From Craterostigma plantagineum (lineage: Eukaryota > Streptophyta > Magnoliopsida > Lamiales > Linderniaceae), in contig JAPQWV010000018.1 in assembly GCA_027422505.1 (NCBI GenBank), positions 19,052,001 through 19,116,000 of the forward strand: DNA of 64,000 bases, written 5' to 3'. Of this stretch, positions 48,563 to 64,000 are shown piece after piece. The position numbers and the translations under genes are program-made. The notes under the pieces were generated by a model. That model was given only the letters and a program-made list of their open reading frames with translations. It was not told the origin of the DNA and made no database searches. Each line of letters starts with the position of its first letter. Position 1 is the stretch's first letter.

Positions 48563-49962
48563 CTATAAAAGAGTTTGGACCGATGAAGATGAAGCACGTG
48601 CTTTCCTCGACCTTGCGCGCGTAACTCTTACTGCAGCAATCTCCATGAGAATGTCTTTAGCTGCTTCTGCGCTGGCTTGAGCGCTTTCATCCGTAGTACT
48701 AACAACCTTATCGACTTGCACGAACCCCTCTTCTTCACTAGAACTTGTCGAAGCTTTGCTGTTAGTTTTGAACTAGTTCCATGCTGTTGTTCCTTTGAGG
48801 TTGTTTTGCGGATCTTGGCTGATTTTGAATTGTCTGAAGGTTCGGCTTCTTCCATGATATAATCAACGTCATCATCATCGTCAGCTTCTTCTGAAGAGTT
48901 GTTGCTTGAAGATGGAGAGGTAGGTTGTGGTTGTCTAGCAGCTTCTGATCTGCTTATCGGCGGCGTAGTTGTTGTTTGCAGCGTATTGGCCTGTTGTTGT
49001 GGCTGCAGAAATACCGAATTTCTTTGAGAAATTAAATGATTCAAACATGACGAGGAATGAGAAATAAACTCTGGAAAGTTGGATGTGATTCATTTACCTG
49101 GGATGGTTGAGGGGGAGCTGATTGCGAAGCTACGTACTGAAGAATTTCGAAGATTCTGCTCTGTCCGTAGGTAGCAGCTTTCAGCCAGTACGAAACCAAC
49201 ATATCGCTAGCTCTCGTCCTAATTTCTAACAAGTTACGGTCGATTTCTGTCTCGTGCTTCGCCATGTAAGGTTTGAAGAATGAGTCATAAACATATGATG
49301 TTCCCTGTAAGAGACGAAGGGATTCATCAAAAACGTAACTCATGGCTGCATCTTTGTCCCTAAGGTTCCATTTGGTCGGCTGAGATTTTGTGGAAAAAGT
49401 TACATACCTTAGTTTTAGGATACCACAAGTATATAAAAAAAGCAAGCTTTGCTTCACCATACATCGGAACCCTTCAAGGAAGTTTATAAGAAATGGAAGT
49501 TCTTAAGCACACAATTCTCACAAAATAAGAAAGTAGCAGAACACAAAAACATTCATTGCAGGAGCTAGTGTGAAATGTTACATACCACCCGACGAAGGTA
49601 TCTCCGATTCTTTCACAAACTGTTATTACAGCGACTAATATCCTGGAAATCGAAAGGATGATAATTGATAACAGCAACCAATCTCCAAATATGGTGAAAT
49701 AATTTGAGAAAAAATTATTTGAAATAATTTGAAAAAAAAATGAAATATGATACCAATATTGGCACCAAAACCGAAGCTGATCAATTTCGGGCTTATTCAT
49801 TTCTACTGTTTTATAGCATTCATACGCAGGGTATGCATAGCCGAAAATCAACCTGTGACGCAGCCAATAAAAGTAAGAAACCTGTAAATTAGTTACAGGG
49901 AATGAAAATTTATGGGGATTTGGCACATACGAGAGTCCTCGAGTAATAAGAGATCCAATCAT
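48563..49962 (-). CDS. HVA22-like protein (REEP/DP1/Yop1 family)
   Basis: A reticulon-like ER-shaping membrane protein of the TB2/DP1/HVA22 family. ATG 49962 begins MIGSLITRGLS. Exons then give LIFGYAYPAYECYKTVEMNK, PEIDQLRFWCQYW, ILVAVITVCERIGDTFVGW, VPMYGEAKLAFFIYLWYPKT and GTSYVYDSFFKPYMAKHETE, forming the hairpin membrane segments. A long hydrophilic C-terminus follows: KAATYGQSRIFEILQYVASQ, a Gln/Pro/Ser stretch, an acidic DDDDDVDYIMEE and a tail ending SSSSVQTLL at 48563. The long tail fits the HVA22-i/j type of plant proteins. One base appears missing near 48755, before EEEGFVQVDKVVSTTDESAQ. A non-coding leader exon probably lies near 50460-50690. Confidence 0.85.
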
Positions 49963-50913
49963 TTTCACTCCCTGCCACATACACAATAATAAAACGTCAA
50001 AATTACAGTGGAAAATGAAACTAATAAGCAATTGCATGTCTAGTTGATAATCATCAGCTTGTAGTGTATCAGCATTAGCATTAATCTTTATATAGTTAAA
50101 CGCCTAACAACAAGAATATCACAATGAAATTGCAATTCGAAGAATTTCAATGTGAAGCCCCGATATATAGCAACACATAAAGCGAAAAACTACATTATAA
50201 ACAGTCAAAGGAGAAATGCAAGTAGCCTAAGCCTGAACCATCAAGTTGTTTTCTAACATTATTTGAAGTTGATCGTCACCACTATACCAAATTATATCAG
50301 CAGAACGGTCATACTATACTATCATCCTCCTAGTTCAATGTAACTGCTCAAATTTCAAAGTGTGTAATTCAAAAAAAAAAAATTCTTAAAAATCGACAAA
50401 ATTTCAATTTCACAAAATCAAACCATTTGAAGCTCGTGATAACGAGTAAGAGAATAATCAATAGCTAAAGAGAGGAACACTTTCAAACCTCGGGTAACAA
50501 AAATAGAGAAGTTGAAAAGATGAAATGCAACAACACCATTCCCCAAGATAGTTTTCAACGGAAAAAAAAAAGCTATGGAGATGGATGGAAAGGAATAGGT
50601 CGTTAGGCACCTTGAACAAGCAAAAGTACGAAAGTTTTTTGCAACAACGTTCAGACGCCGTAAGGAAACGTGACAAAGACGACGAACCTACGGTGGCGCG
50701 CGGCGTATCGCCGGAGGGGTGAAATCAGATTATTTTACTTTGAGGAGTCGTTTTGAATTTTAACCTTTTTTCATGAATTGGATTTGGTGTATTTGTATAT
50801 TTATATTTGTTTAATTATGGAAAAAGGGAAACACTATTGTGGTGGAAGGTGCACTGTTGTTATCATGGGAATGTGCACCAAACAGTAGCCGTACGGCATA
50901 TTTATTGAAGTTA

Positions 50914-51306
50914 GGCAAAATTATAAATTAGGTCACTAAGTATACAAGTTTTCGTTTTTGGTCACTATGTTTGATAATTGCAAAAGTAGGTCACTAACTT
51001 TTCATGTAGAAACAATTTGGGTCATGTTTTCAATTTTAGGTCACTAAGAATATATTTTTCGATTTTGGGTCACTAAGTTTACATTTTTTCAATTTTGGAT
51101 CACTATGTTTATAACGTTAGTACCAAATGAGTGACCAAAAATTGAAAAAAATGTAAACTTAGTGACCCAAAATCAATAAGTGACCTAAAATTGAAAATAT
51201 GACCCAAAATTGTTTTCAAAGTTAGTGACCTACTTTGCAATTACCAAACATAGTGACCCAAAAACGAAAATATGTATACTTAGTGACCTAATTTTATAAT
51301 TTCTCC
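50914..51306. mobile_element. 393-bp foldback element, near-perfect 9-bp target duplication
   Basis: The whole element is an inverted repeat with arms of about 190 bp. The left end starts GGCAAAATTATAAATTAGGT and the right end is its inverse, with phrases such as TTAGGTCACTAAGTATAC and GGTCACTATGTTT repeated in both arms. It is flanked by TTGAAGTTA (50905-50913) and TTGAAGCTA (51307-51315), a 9-bp duplication with one difference, which points to Mutator-type mobilisation. GGTCACTA-like phrases also repeat within each arm. There is no coding capacity. Confidence 0.75.
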
Positions 51307-51315
51307 TTGAAGCTA

Positions 51316-52925
51316 TCCCAATTGTTTTGTAAGAAATAATGCAAAAGTAATAATAAGTAATATCTAGGGGTCTTTACACATAAATACACATTTACATAAA
51401 AATTTCTAATTCAATACCCTGTCAGTATTTTTTTATATATAAGTACATAATAGAATAAATTTTTGCACATAGGTACCCGATCCGTCGCAGGTACGCCATA
51501 TAACACATTTAGGTACCCTATAGCAACGTATTTTGGTACGTAATACGTTGAGAAAATGATACGTCATATATAACACACTAAGGTACCATATAGAAATCGT
51601 ATAGGGTACCGTATAAACGGGTAACGTGCTATGCAATACACATAAAAAGGTACAGCAAGACTGAGAAAATTCGTACAAATAGTAAAACGGATACCTATCT
51701 GTAAAAATTTCTGACATAGGTACTGATTTGTAAATTTTTTATTCAATTGAATATTTTTCTATAGATGTCACTAATATCTAATAGTTTGAAATAAACCTTT
51801 TTCTATAAATAAATATGATAGGTGCCTAGAGTAAACTTGGGATAAAGTAAATTATGAGCAAAGAATATTACTTATCCAACTAAAAAGCACCTAAAAAATC
51901 CACCTTTTTTCGAGTTTTTAGTATAAAGTTTAACCTTACTTCATATTTAGCTTGTAATAAGGTTCATTGCTTCTCTTTACAAGCTTTAAAATCCCACAAT
52001 ATGTTCACTATTGCAATTTTTCACATTAAATATACATTTCTACGTCATTTTTTGTGTGAATAAGATGGCTTTGTATATTGCACAAGTGGTGCTATGATAT
52101 ATGATAATGAAGCAAGCAACAATGCTTCATTACATGCAAGAATTATTGAGACATGCAATAGAGATTTAGGTCCTTATTTCAAGAACTCTTGTTAGTTTTA
52201 TATATCATGCATACGTGAGAGTCTTATTTTTCGAAATTTCATACTAGATATGTGTGTGTATATTCGATAAATAACTTCAAACTATTACCTCTATTTTCGG
52301 GCCCGTAGTTTATTTCCTACGGCATATTCACATGTTGTGATGTCCTATTTTTCGCCCCCACATTCCTTCCCTCAATGCATTTCCTTTCGTCCGCCTCGAA
52401 TGAACTAATATAATATAAAACAATTTTTAAAAAATGATTTATGAGATTAGTACTGTCAGTGGCACACTTCAATCACACAACTGTGTTAAATCTCTCAAGT
52501 GGTCGAAATCGTAATATCTCTGGCATTAGTCAAGGCTTCGATCCCACTTTGAAATCTTGAATTATTTGTATTTCAATGAGTGACATACGTATAATCCGCA
52601 TCAGAACAACATTCAAACAGAAGGTATATAGATAGTAAAATCAATACTTACATGGTATTAAATAAATCAACTCTTTAGGCTGCTTTATGTTCTCATTATC
52701 ACAGTACTATTCATTTTAGTCCTCCACATCCAGGATTATGTTCTGATTAAATGCTCTCACAATGCTACGCCACACCGAAAATTACAAATAAAAAAATCAC
52801 AAAATCGCAAACTAACACAAGTTTCATAAACGGAAATCATCCTCTCATGACAAAATCTAACCATACATAAATAAATTGCAGGACTAAACGTCAGTAGTTA
52901 AAGGAAAAAAAAACAAGAGTCAAAC
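51316..52925. other. intergenic, AT-rich
   Basis: No gene is recognised. At 51350-51760 the motif GGTACC/GGTACGT recurs in many places (for example 51511, 51534, 51583, 51607), perhaps a decayed element. The rest holds the 3' side of the exoribonuclease gene and unremarkable AT-rich DNA. Confidence 0.5.
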
Positions 52926-60268
<7,343 letters not shown>

Positions 60269-61490
60269 TGATTGAGATGAATCGAAATCACGAAACAAAT
60301 AAGATTTAATTGATTTGGGAATGCAATTCTACCTTTGAACAACAAAAGAAACAACGAAAACGTTTGTAAATTCAGAAATGGTGGAGAGGGGACTGAATCT
60401 GAATCGAGTGAATTCCCATTAGGGTTGGGGTTTGAGGCGAACTCTTAATTGGGAATGGGAAATCGTGGGGTTAGTGGGTAACCCGAGGTGAATATACGAT
60501 AATACCCTTTAGTAATGTACGTAAAAGTCTTGGTGTTTTTGGGCCACACATGTTTCATTTTCCTTTATTATGGATCCTACCCAATGTTCTTATATAGGCT
60601 GGATTAAGAGCCCATCAATTGATGTCTTGTACTCGACGAATAATTGTGCTATTAATTAAGTGTTAGCTAAAATTAAGCGGTTGAGATAACCTATTTCACT
60701 CTTGGTATTCCACTCCGTATTCTAACGAACAAAAATCGTTACACCTCCCCCCGTCAAGTGTTAAACACCCGTAAACAACATTACACCTATGAATTTCATT
60801 ACAACAAGTGTTTAAACAAAAAAATACTCATTATTACGTATTTTTCTATTTTAAATTTGAAGAATAATCAGGGTTAATTAAGAAAAGATTAGCATTACGT
60901 TACGTATGAGTTTTGATGTCTTCGTTTGTAATAAAGACAACTTTTTTCTGTACAATTATAAAATTCACGTGGCACATCCCTTATATAGTAAAGAGATTAA
61001 ATACCACGAACGGTTCTTCAAACTCAACCAAGAACTACCGCGAAATAAAAGATCTGAAACAACGTACGTAGTTCTTTCTTGAAGAAGATGAATCGTTCAT
61101 TTTCTTACACGGTCGATCAAAATATTCGGAGTAAAAATCTCCTTCGAATTCACTATATACAATCTACGGTTCACAGTCTGTTTTCCATATGCCCTTTGCT
61201 TCTAATTTCATTCATACCCACCAACTCCATTTCATCGGCACAGGATAAAAATATGTTCTTGAAAATCCAATAATAAAAAAAAAAACAGGGCAACTTACGG
61301 CTTGTCTATTGCGTGAATCATGGTTGCCGTTTTTTTACTCAGCCAACTTGCCCCTAAAAGTACTTTAGACATTATTTGTCCCTAATATATACGAGTTTTC
61401 TCCTTGTCAAATCCCTCGCAGTCTATCTTTTCTGCTAAGAATGAAACACAGAAAAAAAACCTAATATGGCTATTTCGAAAACCACTTCTC
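60269..61490. other. intergenic, XRN promoter side
   Basis: Contains the XRN 5' leader and promoter (60269-60480), then AT-rich DNA. The 64-codon open frame at 61079-61273 has no recognised similarity. Nothing else is identified. Confidence 0.5.
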
Positions 61491-61494
61491 CGAC

Positions 61495-62290
61495 CTAGAG
61501 ATTCTTGTCGAGACTAAGAGACAAAAATCGTCGCCCGCGACTCACAAACTGCAATTATGGATCGGACAAACTGAATGCATCGACATATCTACACCACTCA
61601 AAGACACCGCGTCTGCATCGCCACGGGCCGTAACGGGCGCCGAGTAATGCGCGCAGGCAGTTCGAAGATCGGGTCGTCCGACCCCACGTTGGAGAACCGA
61701 CGTTACCAATCCCGATGCATTCGATGTTAAGGCCAGCTCGATGGGGCTGGAGATCCTCTATTCCAACCGTATTCCACTAGGTACTTCAAATCAACGTTAT
61801 ATTTTTTATGGTCTCGTATTCATCAAAATTATATATTTTTCATTTGTGTTCAAACACTCGGCGTAATATATTTATAGGTATAATGATATTTACGGTTGTT
61901 TAAACACATGGTAGGGGGATATGCAACGATTTTTTTGAATTGGAATACCTAGTGGAACACAGTTCGAAGTAGAGGATCTCATACAACTCGGTGGGTGGGC
62001 TTAAGAAGGGAAGTCAGCGACCTGTAGAGTTCGCGACAGACTTCCAAATTCAAGAACTTGTATTGTTTTCGAAGCCTATCAGTATGGTACACTCGCTTCT
62101 CCATATCAGGTCAGGAAACTCGATCTGCGCACCCGTGGAGTGCTCGTCGCCCGTAATCGGGCACGACTCATGCGTAGACGGGTCTTCGAAGGATTTCGAT
62201 TAATCGGTGTCTTCAGATCGTTCGATCCATAGCTGCAGTTTCTGTTTCGCCGACGACGATTTTTGTCGCTTGGCCTTGAGGTGAACTTGT
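61495..62290. repeat. imperfect inverted duplication of a probable gene fragment
   Basis: Two arms of about 300 bp (61495-61800 and 61935-62290) are inverted relative to each other. The outer ends share GACAAAAATCGTCG and AAACTGCA..TATGGATCG (left 61521-61567, right inverted 62225-62271). The inner ends share GAGATCCTCTA and TTCCACTAGGTA (61750-61793 and 61941-61980). Base composition is more balanced than in the surroundings. Both arms can be read as related peptides beginning RQKSS and KLQLWI, but with stops, so a captured gene fragment is likely. I do not recognise the parent gene. Confidence 0.55.
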
Positions 62291-63166
62291 CGAGAATGTG
62301 GTTTGATATGGTTAGATTATGTTTTTCTGTTGCATATCAGTTTTAGCAAAAGGGAAAGATTGTGAATGACCGTCAAGGAGAAAGTTCTTATATTTTTTGT
62401 ACAAAAAGGCTTTTGAATTATTCATATGTATTCACTTATTTTCTTTTCGTAAGTTGTATCCCATTCCAACTATTGTACGCAATCTTACCATATAACAATC
62501 ATTCATTTAAATTTGCAAAATCAAATCAAGTATATTCAGTACACCAAGAACATAGCAAAATGACAAATCATTGCAAAAACCTATGTAAAAAATAAGAATC
62601 CTTACAACTTTTTTCGGGCCGACCATCTTGCCCTGACCCGTCTTGGACCTGACCCGTCGTCTCATGCTACCACTCACTGATGTGACAAAATAAGAATATG
62701 CATCACCTGTTTCGAAATTTATATATTTGGAAAATCAATTTAAGCAGATAATGGAAAAAAATACACAAATTTGTGTAAATATGCCGATAATGGTAAAAAG
62801 CTCTTTTTTTGTAAGAAGAATCAGTAAAATTAAAAAAAAATTATTTTTCATTCGTAGTTAACGACTAGCCGTATAAATCAAGACTTCAATTATTTATCAA
62901 TAAATTCTAAAAATAAAAAGAATATTAAATCAAACAGTACATCCAAACACGCCCCAACTAGTCAGATCTCTTCTTTGTAGCAAAAAATAGGACCTATATC
63001 ATTCATTACTCTCTTCTCTTCACTGTCATTTTTCTCCTTGCAACTAACGGGGGAGACAAGCGAGCAATCAAATCCCCAATTTCTACACAGATCTAAGGGA
63101 CGCCGGCATCTCAGATCGAAAATTGAGGTTCCGATTTGGCTCAATTTTGATCAGATCTCTGCAAAA
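62291..63166. other. intergenic and alpha-COP leader
   Basis: AT-rich DNA with no gene to about 62940, then the 5' leader of the alpha-COP gene (about 62990-63166), which contains CT-rich and balanced sequence. No further feature is recognised. Confidence 0.5.
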
Positions 63167-64000
63167 ATGCTGACCAAATTCGAGACGAAGAGCAACAGAG
63201 TGAAAGGCCTGTGTTTCCACAGCAAGCGGCCGTGGATCCTGGCGAGTCTCCACAGCGGCGTGATCCAGCTATGGGATTACAGAATGGGAACGCTCATCGA
63301 TCGATTCGACGAGCACGATGGGCCCGTTCGCGGCGTTCATTTTCATAAATCTCAGCCGCTTTTTGTTTCTGGAGGTGTCTCTCCCACTCTCTCTCTCTCT
63401 CTATTGTAATTTTTTACTGCTTGATTTATTGATGCTGCCGTAATGAGATCTTACTGTACTGTGATCCGTCTGCTGCGTAGGTTTGTTTTGAAGTATGGAT
63501 CTAGGGGATCAAATTAGATTGAGAGGTCTTGAGTTTGTGGCCGTGGTTTTGTTTGATGGCGTGTGTGCTTGTGATTTTTGTTATATTTTCGAAGTGCATT
63601 TAGTAAATGAGGTATTGCAAGTTTTGAGTGATGTTGTCACTTAGTTTAGTAAGTTAAAAGCTTCTGATTCTGCGCTGTTTTCTTTGAATGCAAATCGGGA
63701 ATATTGGATCTGCATATAATCCATTTTACCAGATGATCCGTCATGTTCTTGAGTTTATAGACGCTATATTTCACGCAACACATTTATTGCAGGTGATGAT
63801 TACAAAATCAAGGTTTGGAATTACAAATTACATAGGTGTCTATTCACTCTACTTGGCCATCTGGATTACATTCGCACGGTTCAATTTCATCATGAATATC
63901 CCTGGATTGTAAGTGCAAGTGATGACCAAACAATCAGAATTTGGAATTGGCAATCCCGGACTTGCATTTCTGTGTTGACTGGTCACAACCACTATGTCAT
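63167..64000 (+). CDS. coatomer subunit alpha (alpha-COP), 5' part
   Basis: ATG 63167 starts [20 protein letters not shown], the highly conserved N-terminus of alpha-COP, the large WD40 subunit of the COPI coat that binds KKXX cargo and drives Golgi-to-ER traffic. Exon 1 (63167-63374) ends in [14 protein letters not shown]. After one intron, exon 2 begins at 63793 with [20 protein letters not shown] and runs on through [27 protein letters not shown] and LTGHNHYVM to the window edge. This covers WD40 repeats 1-3 of the first propeller. No frame change is seen. The rest of a roughly 1,200-residue protein lies beyond the window. Confidence 0.95.

Overview
The window reads as nuclear DNA of a flowering plant. 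Nearly every gene has many short exons with GT/AG junctions. The recognisable proteins are eudicot-type: an ERD6-like sugar carrier, the symbiosis U-box protein LIN/CERBERUS, HVA22, plant XRN and GRP94/HSP90.7. Intergenic DNA is AT-rich and full of transposon pieces. A core eudicot, perhaps an asterid, is my inference; the species cannot be fixed from the sequence.

Layout. 1-11.4 kb: a thioredoxin-h first exon with no continuation, a single-exon fatty-acyl-AMP-ligase-like gene (-), an 18-exon ERD6-like sugar transporter (+) and a broken cytochrome P450 (-). 11.9-19.4 kb: a repeat zone with a Helitron-type 3' end, two divergent DUF1985 genes (one with an Ulp1-type C48 protease domain) and retrotransposon-like DNA holding an array of 14-bp palindromes. 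19.7-33.1 kb: a DEAD-box helicase (RH28/Drs1 type, -) head to head with an ER HSP90 gene (+). Between them lies a tandem duplication carrying half the helicase plus the HSP90 promoter. The first unit of that duplication also holds two insertions, one a 935-bp Mutator-type element whose empty site is preserved in the second unit. 33.8-39.8 kb: LIN/CERBERUS-type E3 ligase (+). 40.2-40.8 kb: a small secreted Cys-containing protein, possibly TPD1-like (-). 43.3-50 kb: AP-2 sigma (-) and TRM6 (+) sharing a short promoter, then an HVA22-like gene (-). 52.9-60.3 kb: XRN2/3-type 5'-3' exoribonuclease (-). 61.5-62.3 kb: an inverted duplication. 63.2 kb to the end: the start of alpha-COP (+).

The genes are mainly housekeeping and unrelated in pathway; there is no operon-like organisation. 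Shared themes are the secretory and endomembrane system (ER HSP90, AP-2 sigma, HVA22, alpha-COP) and RNA metabolism (RNA helicase, TRM6, XRN). Conserved coding exons repeatedly change frame by one base, often in short homopolymers, in genes that should be essential. I read most of these as consensus errors, so frame breaks here are weak evidence of pseudogenes unless another lesion is present.
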